14,266 nt of DNA from DAOUMF01 sp034411955 (GCA_034411955.1 DAOUMF010000219.1:1-14266); one strand, 5' to 3'. Positions 1 to 6,963 are shown, counted from the first letter of the stretch. Translations and numbers: made by a program. Notes: a model not told the origin generated them from the letters alone.

Positions 1-1
1 C

Positions 2-247
2 TACACCCCGGGGGGGACCGTGGGCGGGGCGTGCCGGGCGCCGGCGGGCAGGCCCGCCGTGGTGGGGGCCGGCCGCATCCACACCGATATGGAGCGTGGG
101 TTCGTCCGCGCCGAGGCCATCGCCTGGGCGGAACTGATGGAGATCGGCTCTTTCGCCGAGGCGAAAAAGCGGGGGCGGCTGCGCAGCGAGGGCAAGCAGT
201 ACGTTGTGCAGGACGGCGACGTGCTCCACATCCTGTTTCACGTATGA
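2..247 (+). CDS. ychF: YchF/OLA1-type ATPase, C-terminal end (5' end outside window)
   Basis: This is the last ~81 codons of a gene that starts left of the window. The frame is open from base 2 and stops at TGA 245-247. The residues match the C-terminal TGS domain of the Obg-like ATPase YchF: an 'AGRIHTDMERGFVRAE' segment, then 'GKQYVVQDGDVLHILFHV' at the very end, where family members read like 'GKEYIVKDGDIIHFRFNV'. Family knowledge: YchF is a conserved P-loop ATPase that associates with ribosomes and is linked to stress responses. Its nucleotide-binding domain is not in the window. The stop overlaps the ATG of the next gene (ATGA), so the two are probably translationally coupled, although no functional link between YchF and XdhC is known to me. 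Confidence 0.9.
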   Translation, partial: YTPGGTVGGACRAPAGRPAVVGAGRIHTDMERGFVRAEAIAWAELMEIGSFAEAKKRGRLRSEGKQYVVQDGDVLHILFHV

Positions 248-1128
248 GCGGCGGCGAGCTGGCGCAGATCCTCGCGGAGGTGATCGCCGCGCGGGAGGGT
301 GGGCGCGCCGTGGTGCTCGCCACCGTCATCCAGGCACCGTCGGACGCCACGCTGCCCGTGGGCGCCAAGCTGCTACTGCGGCAGGACGGCTCTACTCTGG
401 GCTCGCTGGGGGGTGGGCCTCTGGAGGAGGCCGTCCTGGCCGACGGCCGCGAGGCCCTTGGCCGCCACGCCGTGCAGTCGCCGTTCTACGCCGCGGATGG
501 CAGCCGCCTCACCCGTCGCGAGGCGGAGTCGGCCTCCGGCGGATATCAGGTGATGCTGGAGGCGCACGAGCCGCCGGCCGCCCTGCTCATCGTCGGCGGA
601 GGGCACATCGGCAAGGCGTTGGCCACCATCGGCGACCTGTGCGGCTTCTCCGTGGTCGTCGTGGATGACCGCCCCGAGTACGGCAACGCGGAGCGCTTCC
701 CGGAGGCCGACAGGGTGATCTGCGGCGACTTCGCCGAGGCGCTGCGGGAGTTCCCCATCGACGCCAACACCTACATCGTGACGGTCACCCGCGGCCACAG
801 GCACGACGAGACGGCCCTGCGCCAGGTGGCCGAGTCGCCGGCGGCCTACGTGGGGATGATCGGCTCCAGGCGCCGCGTGGGGGCTGTCCTCCAGCACCTG
901 ATCGATGATGGGCTGGACCCCGAGGCGGTGCGCCGGGTGCATACCCCCATCGGGCTGGACATCGGGGCGGAGACGCCGGAGGAGATCGCGGTGGCGATCA
1001 TGGCGGAGGTGATCCAGGCCCGTCGTGGCGGCAGCGCCCGGCCCATGCGCGAGGTAAAGGATGCGCGTCGCGGCATCGCCCCAACCGAGCGCGTGCCGCC
1101 GCAGGGGGAGCAGGCGCGGGAGGGGTAG
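244..1128 (+). CDS. XdhC/CoxI family protein, two-domain (molybdenum hydroxylase maturation type)
   Basis: A 294-residue protein starting at the ATG of the ATGA overlap with ychF. The frame stays open further upstream, but that part lies inside ychF. The N-terminal XdhC/CoxI domain covers about residues 5-75 (VVLATVIQAP, GAKLLLRQDGS). The C-terminal Rossmann-like XdhC_C domain covers about 113-262, with GGGHIGKAL at 118-126, TRGHRHDE at 182-189, GMIGSRRR at 204-211 and PIGLDIGAETPEEIA at 235-249. Family members help insert or sulfurate the molybdenum cofactor of xanthine-dehydrogenase-type enzymes. The N-domain site that usually reads GGCxE is GGGPLEE here (Pro59), so the usual cysteine is missing. 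It is present in the small paralogue just downstream. The last ~30 residues are a charged tail without recognisable domain. No molybdenum hydroxylase gene is in the window, so the client is unknown. Confidence 0.88.
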   Translation: MSGGELAQILAEVIAAREGGRAVVLATVIQAPSDATLPVGAKLLLRQDGSTLGSLGGGPLEEAVLADGREALGRHAVQSPFYAADGSRLTRREAESASGGYQVMLEAHEPPAALLIVGGGHIGKALATIGDLCGFSVVVVDDRPEYGNAERFPEADRVICGDFAEALREFPIDANTYIVTVTRGHRHDETALRQVAESPAAYVGMIGSRRRVGAVLQHLIDDGLDPEAVRRVHTPIGLDIGAETPEEIAVAIMAEVIQARRGGSARPMREVKDARRGIAPTERVPPQGEQAREG

Positions 1129-1146
1129 GCCTTTACCCCCTCCCGC
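1116..1146 (+). other. GC-rich hairpin at the end of the XdhC gene
   Basis: GCGGGAGGGGTA (1116-1127) pairs with TACCCCCTCCCGC (1134-1146), with one bulged C and a 6-base loop. The left arm includes the end of the coding sequence and its TAG. There is no T-tract after the stem, so it does not look like a standard intrinsic terminator. It could protect the 3' end, cause pausing, or be chance in GC-rich DNA. Confidence 0.4.
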
Positions 1147-1170
1147 CCGCGTCGTACCATAGCCCTCGCT

Positions 1171-1494
1171 GTGGACGAGGTGTTCGAAGAGCTCCGGCGT
1201 GCAGTGGATGACGGCCAGCCGGTCGTGCTGGCCACCGTGGCCGACACCCGCGGCTCCACGCCGCGGCGACCGGGGGCGCGCATGCTGGTGCGGGCGGACG
1301 GCAGCTCCTGCGGCACCGTCGGCGGCGGCTGCGGCGAGGCCGAGGTCCTGCTGGCGGCGATGGACGCCTGCCGCGACGGCCACGCGCGACTCGTGCAGGT
1401 GGACCTGACCAACGAGATCGACGGCGACGACAAGATCTGCGGGGGCGTCATGGACGTCTTCGTCGAGCCCATCACGCCGTCGGACGTCCACTAG
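1171..1494 (+). CDS. Stand-alone XdhC/CoxI N-terminal domain protein
   Basis: A 107-residue protein from a GTG start. No good ribosome binding site is visible, so the start is chosen from homology. It consists of one XdhC_CoxI domain: VVLATVADTRGSTPRRPGAR (18-37), GTVGGGCGEAEV (48-59, Cys54) and ICGGVMDVFVEP (89-100, Cys90). The Cys54 motif is the conserved one that the preceding two-domain paralogue lacks. There is no Rossmann C-terminal domain. Family knowledge: split XdhC/CoxI proteins occur beside molybdenum hydroxylase systems and act in cofactor maturation. Inference: the two neighbours may act together, this one supplying the cysteine site and the other the Rossmann domain. The next gene is murT, unrelated in function, 84 bases downstream. 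Confidence 0.82.
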   Translation: MDEVFEELRRAVDDGQPVVLATVADTRGSTPRRPGARMLVRADGSSCGTVGGGCGEAEVLLAAMDACRDGHARLVQVDLTNEIDGDDKICGGVMDVFVEPITPSDVH

Positions 1495-1517
1495 CGGGAG
1501 AGCCGCTGGCTGGCGAG

Positions 1518-1541
1518 AGGGTCAGGCTTCAGCCTGACCCT
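1518..1541 (+). repeat. Perfect 11-bp inverted repeat (hairpin) between xdhC-like gene and murT
   Basis: AGGGTCAGGCT (1518-1528) and AGCCTGACCCT (1531-1541) are exact reverse complements separated by two bases. No T-tract follows. It sits in the only gap between the XdhC genes and murT, so it may end the upstream transcript or be a copy of a dispersed palindromic repeat. The window holds only this one copy. Confidence 0.6.
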
Positions 1542-1578
1542 GGCGACTGGCCTGATGAGGGCCGATAATACCCCTGGA

Positions 1579-2967
1579 ATGCGACGCATCGCCGCGATAG
1601 CCGCCGCCAAGGCCGCGGCTGCCTTGAGCCGTCGACTGAAGGTTGGCGGGGGCACCGCCCTGCCCGGCCTCGTGGCCCAGCGCATCGATTCCGCCATCGT
1701 ACCTGAGATGGCGAGCCGCCTCGGGTGGGGGAGTGTCATCGTCACCGGCACCAACGGCAAGACCACGACGGCGCGCCTGCTGCGCGGTATCGTCGGGGCG
1801 GCCGGGCTGAGCGCCGTGGCCAACCGCGCCGGGTCTAACCTGATGCGGGGGATCGCCGCGGCGCTGGCCGAGTCGGCCGGCCTGGACGGTGGTTTCTCTG
1901 CGGCCGGGCGGCGCATCGGCGTGTTCGAGGTGGATGAGGCGACGGTGCCGGAATCGGCCCGCGACCTGGCGCCGCGCCTCGTCCTGTTCACCAACCTGTT
2001 CCGTGACCAGCTCGACCGCTACGGGGAGGTGGAGCACGTGGCCGCGGTCTGGCGCGACGTCATTGGCACGTTGGGCGATTCGGCCACCGTGGTCCTCAAC
2101 GCCGATGACCCCTCCATCGCTTCCCTGGCCCAGGCCGCCGAGGGAAGGGTGGTTTTGTACGGCGTGGAGGACACGTCCCGAGGCGTGGATCTACTGGAGC
2201 ACGCCGCCGACGCCCGCTGGTGCTCCGCCTGCGGCGGCGAGCTGACCTACGCTACAGTGTTCTACGGCCATCTGGGCCACTGGCGCTGCCCGGGCTGCCG
2301 GGCGGCTAGACCCCCCGCGAGGGTGGTGGCCACCCGCGTCGAGCGGGAGGCGGACAGCACCCGCCTGACCATCGCCCTGCCTGGCGGCGAGGTCTCGGCG
2401 CTGCTGCCCCTGGCAGGGCTCTACAACGCCTACAATGCCCTGGCCGCCGTTGCCGCCGCCTGGGCCCTGGACATCGGCCCGCATGCCGTCGAGCGGGGGC
2501 TGCACTCCTTCACGGCCGCCTTCGGTCGGCAGGAGCGGCTCACGGTAGGTGGGTGGCGGGTGCAGGTCATCCTGGCCAAGAACCCCGCCGGCCTCAACGA
2601 GGTGCTGCGCACCATCACCGCCGACGGCAGGCAGAAAGACGTGGCGCTGTTCCTCAACGATGACATCGCCGACGGCCGCGATGTCTCCTGGATCTGGGAC
2701 GTGGACTTCGAGCTGCTGGCGGGAAAGGTGCACTCCCTGACGGTGTCGGGCAGGCGGGCCTGGGACATGGCGCTGCGCCTCAAGTACGGGGGTCTGGACA
2801 GCTTGCCCGGGGTGGAGGAGAACACGGCGGCGGCGCTGCGCCGGGCCCTGAGGGCCACCCCCGAGGATGCCACCCTCTACGTGATCCCTACCTACACAGC
2901 GATGCTCGAGGTGCGGGAGCTACTAGCCCGCTGGGCGCGGCGCCCCGCCTTCTGGGAGGCAGCGTAG
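1579..2967 (+). CDS. murT: MurT: lipid II isoglutaminyl synthase, Mur-ligase-like subunit
   Basis: A 462-residue protein. The Mur ligase P-loop is at 56-64 (TGTNGKTTT). FEVDE (116-120) and NLFRDQLDRYGE (139-150) are Mur-ligase signatures. A zinc ribbon is inserted with Cys215, Cys218, Cys237 and Cys240. The C-terminal DUF1727 domain contains LAKNPAGLNEV (332-342) and DGRDVSWIWD (365-374), the stretch that carries the aspartate completing the GatD catalytic triad in characterised MurT. Family knowledge: MurT activates the D-Glu carboxylate of lipid II with ATP and GatD supplies ammonia, giving D-isoglutamine in peptidoglycan. The start at 1579 (MRRIAAI) fits the usual MurT N-terminus. An in-frame ATG at 1555 would add eight residues. 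Neither start has a clear ribosome binding site, and a GATAAT hexamer at 1564-1569 raises the possibility of a nearly leaderless message. The stop overlaps the gatD start by one base. Confidence 0.93.
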   Translation: MRRIAAIAAAKAAAALSRRLKVGGGTALPGLVAQRIDSAIVPEMASRLGWGSVIVTGTNGKTTTARLLRGIVGAAGLSAVANRAGSNLMRGIAAALAESAGLDGGFSAAGRRIGVFEVDEATVPESARDLAPRLVLFTNLFRDQLDRYGEVEHVAAVWRDVIGTLGDSATVVLNADDPSIASLAQAAEGRVVLYGVEDTSRGVDLLEHAADARWCSACGGELTYATVFYGHLGHWRCPGCRAARPPARVVATRVEREADSTRLTIALPGGEVSALLPLAGLYNAYNALAAVAAAWALDIGPHAVERGLHSFTAAFGRQERLTVGGWRVQVILAKNPAGLNEVLRTITADGRQKDVALFLNDDIADGRDVSWIWDVDFELLAGKVHSLTVSGRRAWDMALRLKYGGLDSLPGVEENTAAALRRALRATPEDATLYVIPTYTAMLEVRELLARWARRPAFWEAA

Positions 2968-3719
2968 TGGAGCTCAAGCTGCGCCTCGCCCACCTCTATC
3001 CCAAGCTGATGAACATCTACGGCGATCGTGGCAACATCCTCTGCTTGGAGCGCCGCTGCCGGGAGCGGGGTATCGCCTTTCAAGTGTCGGAGTTGGGCTT
3101 GGGCGACAAGCTCAAGCTGAAGGACTACGACATGATCTTCATCGGTGGGGCCCAGGACAGGGAGCAGCGCCGCGTAGCCGAGGACCTCGTGAAGGTGAAG
3201 GCAAAAGCGGTGCGGGAAGCGGCGAACAAGGGGCTGGCGCTCCTGGCTGTCTGCGGCGGCTATCAGCTCCTGGGGCGCTACTACCGCACTGCGGAGGGCG
3301 AGGAGCTGCCCGGCGTGGGGCTGTTCGACATGTGGACAGGGCACCCGGGGCCGGGGGCGCGGCGGTTCATCGGCAACGTCGTCGTGGAGTGGCAGGGCGA
3401 GACCCTCGTAGGCTTCGAGAACCACGGCGGCCGCACCCACCTGGGTGAGGGTGTGCAGTCTCTGGGGAGAGTGGTCACCGGCTTCGGCAACAACGGCGAG
3501 GACGGGCACGAGGGCGCCGTCTATCGCAACGCCTACGGCACCTATCTCCACGGCTCCCTGCTTCCCAAGAACCCTCGCTTCGCTGACCACCTCATCGCGG
3601 CCGCTCTGCGGCGGCGCCACCGAGATATCGAGCTGGCGCCCCTGGACGACCGCGTGGAACGAATGGCCCACGCCGCCGCTGTGCGCTTGGCCACCCGTCG
3701 CGGTATCATCGCAGTGTAG
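2967..3719 (+). CDS. gatD: GatD: lipid II isoglutaminyl synthase, glutamine amidotransferase subunit
   Basis: A 250-residue class I, CobB/CobQ-like glutamine amidotransferase. It starts at a GTG overlapping the murT TAG by one base (TAGTG), a classic coupled pair. The N-terminus reads LAHLYPKLMNIYGDRGNI, typical of GatD. The nucleophile elbow AVCGGYQ puts the cysteine at residue 96, and NAYGTYLHGSLLPKNP puts the histidine at 195. ENHGGRTHLG (151-160) is the usual internal signature. Family knowledge: GatD hydrolyses glutamine and passes ammonia to MurT, whose aspartate completes the triad. The length matches characterised GatD proteins of about 240-250 residues. All expected residues are present, so the protein should be active. 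Confidence 0.95.
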   Translation: MELKLRLAHLYPKLMNIYGDRGNILCLERRCRERGIAFQVSELGLGDKLKLKDYDMIFIGGAQDREQRRVAEDLVKVKAKAVREAANKGLALLAVCGGYQLLGRYYRTAEGEELPGVGLFDMWTGHPGPGARRFIGNVVVEWQGETLVGFENHGGRTHLGEGVQSLGRVVTGFGNNGEDGHEGAVYRNAYGTYLHGSLLPKNPRFADHLIAAALRRRHRDIELAPLDDRVERMAHAAAVRLATRRGIIAV

Positions 3720-3738
3720 GAGGGAGTCCCCTAGGGTC

Positions 3739-5421
3739 ATGTCTGAGGACTGGCAGGCCTCGGGCCCGCCGGAGGTGGAAGAGGCACCCCAGCGACGGAG
3801 GGTGTGGCGCGGCCCCTGGCGCAGCCTGGTCTTTCCCCTCCTGGTGATCGCCGCTATCGCCGCCGCCATCTGGTGGCTGGCCCTCCAGGAGGGTCGCTTC
3901 GGTTTCCTGACCGCCCCGCTGAACCGTGTCGGCCTGTTCGACGTCTTTCACGCCCGCTGGTTCGTCTATGCTCTCGGTCTTCTGGTTGTCTCCGTGGTGG
4001 TGTGTACGGTCAGCCGCTTTCCCTCCATCTGGCGCGCGGTCACGCGTCCTCCCAAGCGGGTGAACGATGCCTATTTCGCCAGCGCCCGCCACCGCTTTGA
4101 TTACGCCACGCCGGCCGCTGGCCCTGGCCTGGAGGCTGTCCTGCGACGGCGGCGCTACGCCGTCGAGCAGTACCGAGAGGGAGACACCCTGTGCCTGTTC
4201 GCGGACCGCTTCCAGTTCGTCCAGTTGGCCACCTTCGTCTCCCACCTCGCCCTGATAGTCCTGCTGGCGGCGGCCCTCGTCAGCCGTTTCAGCGGCTTCT
4301 CCAACGGGATGATGATCGCCGAGGGGGCCAGCGCCCCGGTGTTTCCGCTCAACCACGCCAACCAGATGCAGGTGCAGCTCCTGGATGCCGTGGGTAAGTT
4401 CTCGCCCGAGGGGCAGCCGCTGGAGTACAGCTCTGAGCTGGCGATCCACCGAGGCGGCCAAGAAGTTTGGCGCTGCACTGCGACCGTAAACTCCCCCTGT
4501 AGCTATGACGGCTACCGGTTCCATCAGGCGGCGTATTTCGGCTTCGGGGCCGATGTCCAAGTCCGTGACCTGAGCAGCGGCAACGTGGTCTACCGGGAGA
4601 CACTGATCCTCTCCGACACGCTACCCTCGCCCCACGTCATCGTGCGGGACGGCGACGGTGATCTGCTGCTGGACGAGACGCTGGTTCTGACCGACGTCTT
4701 GAGCAGCGATGATTTTACCTACTTCGGGCGGCTGCTCTCTCTTGAGGAAGATAGGGCACTCACAATCGGGGTCCGCAGCACATCGGCCAGCGATGAGTGG
4801 GAGCTGGCAGTGTTTGAGCCGGGTGAGGGGGAGGATGCGGCGCGACTGCTGCTGCGAGAGGGAGAGTCGGCCCGAGCCGGCGGCCTGGAGTTCACCTACG
4901 CCGGCCTGCGCGCCGTCCCCTCTGCCTTCGTGTCCGACTTCGCGCGGCCGCCGCAGGCCTCTGCTACCAGCAGCGAAGTCCTCCTGGAGATGGGCAACGT
5001 CGTCTATGGGAGCGATACGGCGTCGGCTGGTGGGGCGGTGCCGGCTGCCACCGGCAGCGGCCGACCGGAGCTGACGATCATCGGCTTGCAGCCGCAGGCG
5101 GTGACCCTGGGGACGGACGAGAGCGTACAGATAGGGGGATACGAGTACTCGTTCCTGGGCCAGCGGGAGTTCTCGGGCATTCAGGTGAAGAAGGACAGGA
5201 GTGATACCCTGATCTGGATCGGTGCTGGCATGCTGTTAGCGGGGTTGCTGGTGACGTTCTGGGTGCCACGGCGCCGGTTATGGGCTAAAATAACCACGAC
5301 CCGCACCTACCTTGCCGGCCAGGCTGGCCACTTGGTGGACTTCCGTCGGGAGATGGCGGAGCTGGCGCGACAGGCGGGCGGAGAGCTAGACGAAGCGGAA
5401 GGTCAAGAGAGCGATGGTTAG
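3739..5421 (+). CDS. resB: ResB/Ccs1-family cytochrome c biogenesis protein
   Basis: A 560-residue membrane protein. The ATG at 3739 is preceded by AGGAGGG (3718-3724), about 14 bases upstream, overlapping the gatD stop. The frame runs far upstream inside gatD, but that part is not real. Predicted membrane segments are at about 30-48, 73-92 (RWFVYALGLLVVSVVVCTV), 161-182 (with SHLALIVLL, His169) and 490-509. A large region of ~300 residues lies between the third and fourth, as in ResB/Ccs1 where it faces outside. The segment CTVSRFPSIWRAV after membrane segment 2 is characteristic. Family knowledge: ResB with ResC/CcsA exports haem and attaches it to apocytochrome c (system II). No ccsA/resC is in the window. 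Downstream lgt overlaps its last eight bases, so the two are cotranslated. Confidence 0.87.
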   Translation: MSEDWQASGPPEVEEAPQRRRVWRGPWRSLVFPLLVIAAIAAAIWWLALQEGRFGFLTAPLNRVGLFDVFHARWFVYALGLLVVSVVVCTVSRFPSIWRAVTRPPKRVNDAYFASARHRFDYATPAAGPGLEAVLRRRRYAVEQYREGDTLCLFADRFQFVQLATFVSHLALIVLLAAALVSRFSGFSNGMMIAEGASAPVFPLNHANQMQVQLLDAVGKFSPEGQPLEYSSELAIHRGGQEVWRCTATVNSPCSYDGYRFHQAAYFGFGADVQVRDLSSGNVVYRETLILSDTLPSPHVIVRDGDGDLLLDETLVLTDVLSSDDFTYFGRLLSLEEDRALTIGVRSTSASDEWELAVFEPGEGEDAARLLLREGESARAGGLEFTYAGLRAVPSAFVSDFARPPQASATSSEVLLEMGNVVYGSDTASAGGAVPAATGSGRPELTIIGLQPQAVTLGTDESVQIGGYEYSFLGQREFSGIQVKKDRSDTLIWIGAGMLLAGLLVTFWVPRRRLWAKITTTRTYLAGQAGHLVDFRREMAELARQAGGELDEAEGQESDG

Positions 5422-6313
5422 CATGCCGCTGCTGGCGATCACGATCGACTTGGACCCCGAGCTGTTTCATGTGGTCGGACTGGAGATCACCTGGCACGGC
5501 CTGTTCACAGCGATGGGTGTGGTGGTGGGGGTAGCAGTGGCGGCGGCATTTGCCAAGCGGGCCAACTACAAGGAAGACACGATCTACAAAGTGGCCCTGG
5601 CGCTGGTCATCGGCGGCATCATCGGCGCCCGCGGCCTCTACGTCATCGAGAACTGGTCCCACTTTCAGGACGACCTCGGTGAGATCTTCGCCCTCAACGC
5701 TGGCGGCATCTCCATCTACGGGGCGCTCATCGGCGGCACGGTGGGGGCCTGGGGTTACGCCTTTCTGACCAAGGTGCCGAACATCCCCAAGGGGGCGGAC
5801 ATCGCCGCCATGGGGGCGATCCTGGGCATGGCCACGGGCCGCATCGGCTGCCTCATCAATGGTGACATCCGTGCCGAGACGACGAGCCTTCCCTGGGGCG
5901 TGCAGTATACGCACTCGGGCAGTCCCAGCTTCCAGCCAGAACTGGGGTTGGCGGGCCTGTCGCAGCCGGTCCAACACCCGGCGGTGGCCTACGAGCTTCT
6001 GGGAGACGTGGCGATCTTCCTCGTCCTGGTGCTTATCTACACCCGCGTGAGGCGGGACGGCGTGACGTTCTTCTCTTGGGTGCTTCTCTACGGGGCGATG
6101 AGGCTCGGTGTGAGCTTCCTGCGCCTGGACGACCTGGTCTTCCTGGGACTGCGCACCGCTCAGGTAATCGCCATCGTCTCTATGGCCCTGGCCGTACCGG
6201 CCATCGTCTATCTGTTGCGCACGCCGCCGCAGGAGGTGCAGCTGAGCCGTGCCGAGCGGAGGCGATTGATGCGGGAGGAGGGATCAGAGGGAGAACCCTC
6301 ACAGGGGGGCTAG
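5414..6313 (+). CDS. lgt: Lgt: prolipoprotein diacylglyceryl transferase (divergent active-site residues)
   Basis: A 299-residue polytopic membrane protein. The ATG at 5414 overlaps the resB stop and is preceded by GGAAGG ten bases upstream; an ATG at 5423 is an alternative. The Lgt signature region reads GRIGCLINGD (142-151), followed by TSLPWGVQ, and GGISIYGALIGG lies at 97-108. QHPAVAYEL and YGAMRLGVSFLR mark the C-terminal half. Family knowledge: Lgt transfers diacylglyceryl from phosphatidylglycerol to the lipobox cysteine of prelipoproteins. Compared with the E. coli sequence from memory, Tyr26 is His28 here, His103 is Tyr102, Asn146 is Cys146, Gly154 is Ala154 and Glu243 is Ser, while Arg143, Asn149 and the Arg239 equivalent are kept. 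The last ~30 residues form a charged cytoplasmic tail. The family call is firm; the substitutions are worth noting. Confidence 0.9.
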   Translation: MVSMPLLAITIDLDPELFHVVGLEITWHGLFTAMGVVVGVAVAAAFAKRANYKEDTIYKVALALVIGGIIGARGLYVIENWSHFQDDLGEIFALNAGGISIYGALIGGTVGAWGYAFLTKVPNIPKGADIAAMGAILGMATGRIGCLINGDIRAETTSLPWGVQYTHSGSPSFQPELGLAGLSQPVQHPAVAYELLGDVAIFLVLVLIYTRVRRDGVTFFSWVLLYGAMRLGVSFLRLDDLVFLGLRTAQVIAIVSMALAVPAIVYLLRTPPQEVQLSRAERRRLMREEGSEGEPSQGG

Positions 6314-6320
6314 GGGGCAG

Positions 6321-6345
6321 GCGGGGAGTACGCCCGCGTTTTTTC
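6321..6345 (+). terminator. Probable intrinsic terminator after lgt
   Basis: GCGGG (6321-6325) pairs with CCCGC (6333-6337) around a 7-base loop, and the stem is followed at once by G and six Ts. It lies 8 bases after the lgt stop, where the cell-envelope gene block should end. The stem is short, so confidence is moderate. Confidence 0.55.
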
Positions 6346-6356
6346 TCTGGGCGGTC

Positions 6357-6490
6357 CAATGGATGAGTGGATCCATTGCTGCGCTTGCGGCTGGCGGCGG
6401 CTGTTGCCCGTGACAGCGGGCACATCGAGAGCTATAGATGCTCCCGATGGCGCCGACCAAAAAAACGTAGGGAAATTTTTCCATTTACGT
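6357..6490. other. Hairpin-dense intergenic stretch (four consecutive inverted repeats)
   Basis: The lgt-to-regulator gap holds four inverted repeats in a row. CAATGGAT (6357-6364) pairs with ATCCATTG (6371-6378). TGCCCG (6405-6410) pairs with CGGGCA (6417-6422). CATCGAGAGC (6423-6432) pairs with GCTCCCGATG (6440-6449), with one mismatch. ACGTA plus GGAAA (6465-6475) pairs with TTTCC plus TACGT (6478-6490). Seven As sit just left of the fourth repeat, so on the minus strand it looks like an intrinsic terminator. I recognise no known RNA family. It may be a structured RNA, a regulator binding region, or a leader of the next gene. Confidence 0.45.
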
Positions 6491-6491
6491 C

Positions 6492-6520
6492 TTCCCAAGC
6501 TAGAGGCTAAATGGTAGTAT
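6492..6520 (+). promoter_or_regulatory. Weak candidate promoter for the winged-helix regulator
   Basis: TTCCCA (6492-6497) and TAGTAT (6515-6520) are 17 bases apart; each matches four of six consensus bases. Transcription from here would begin near 6527, consistent with the ATG at 6564 rather than the upstream TTG at 6525. The match is weak and could be chance in an AT-richer stretch. Confidence 0.25.
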
Positions 6521-6563
6521 GTAGTTGCGGCTATTCAAAAACCGGAATCGAATTGCTATTTAT

Positions 6564-6884
6564 ATGACGATAGAGAACAATTGGTATCTAGTTTCCAGCC
6601 ACGGTGCCATCCTTTTCTACGTGGCTGTCAGCCCTGACTGCACGATCAATGACATCGCGGATGCTATGTCGTTGACCCGTCGCACCGTGTGGGGGGTCAT
6701 CGGGGATCTGAGACGGGCCGGGATGCTGCGGGTTCGCAAGGAAGGACGACGCCATCACTACACGGTGAATCTGGACGCACCCTTCAAGCATCCGGTAGTG
6801 AATGGTGTGAGCCTCCGCGTCATCCTCGGTGAGTTGGTTGCCCGCTCGGCGCGCGAAGGCGTGCTGACCGCCCGCCTCGTCTAG
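6564..6884 (+). CDS. Small winged helix-turn-helix transcriptional regulator
   Basis: A 106-residue protein. The first ATG is at 6564; an in-frame TTG at 6525 would add 13 residues. I prefer 6564 because relatives I recall begin near an NWxFLTNHAHVL-like segment, and here the protein starts MTIENNWYLVSSHGAILF. Residues 30-55 (TINDIADAMSLTRRTVWGVI) form the helix-turn-helix. RAGMLRVRKEGRRHHYTVN follows as the wing, then a PFKHPVVNG segment. This layout matches a family of short MarR/ArsR-like regulators common in Actinobacteria and Chloroflexota, whose ligands are mostly unknown. No cysteine cluster suggests metal sensing; the single cysteine is at about residue 26. The 5' end is AT-richer than its neighbours. 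It lies just upstream of the SAM riboswitch promoter, which may or may not be its target. Confidence 0.75.
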   Translation: MTIENNWYLVSSHGAILFYVAVSPDCTINDIADAMSLTRRTVWGVIGDLRRAGMLRVRKEGRRHHYTVNLDAPFKHPVVNGVSLRVILGELVARSAREGVLTARLV

Positions 6885-6910
6885 ATCGACATCCCCTCGT
6901 CGCTCCCTCG

Positions 6911-6940
6911 TTGACAGCCTTTCTATCACTGTGCTAGCAT
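6911..6940 (+). promoter_or_regulatory. Strong sigma-70-type promoter for the SAM riboswitch transcript
   Basis: A perfect -35, TTGACA (6911-6916), is 18 bases from TAGCAT (6935-6940), which is preceded by TGC, giving an extended -10. Transcription would begin near 6947, shortly before the riboswitch at 6964. The same TGC-TA..AT arrangement recurs at the Rrf2 promoter (9694). Confidence 0.75.
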
Positions 6941-6963
6941 CCCATCAAACAATTGAATAGAGA

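Noticed and set aside
31..243. Upstream extension of the XdhC frame
   Set aside because: It overlaps the conserved ychF C-terminus, and the XdhC domain begins right after the ATG at 244.
373..1491. Long minus-strand open frame opposite the XdhC genes
   Set aside because: Its His/Gly/Arg-rich product has no family features and lies opposite two genes with clear conserved motifs. It is a typical GC-rich shadow.
3445..3738. Upstream extension of the resB frame
   Set aside because: It overlaps gatD in another frame, has no membrane or family features, and a ribosome binding site precedes the ATG at 3739.
2892..4560. Long minus-strand frames opposite gatD and resB
   Set aside because: They show low-complexity translation without motifs, and the opposite strand holds well-supported genes.
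6525..6563. TTG start for the winged-helix regulator
   Set aside because: It has no ribosome binding site, and the extra 13 residues are not seen in the relatives I recall. It is kept only as an alternative start.
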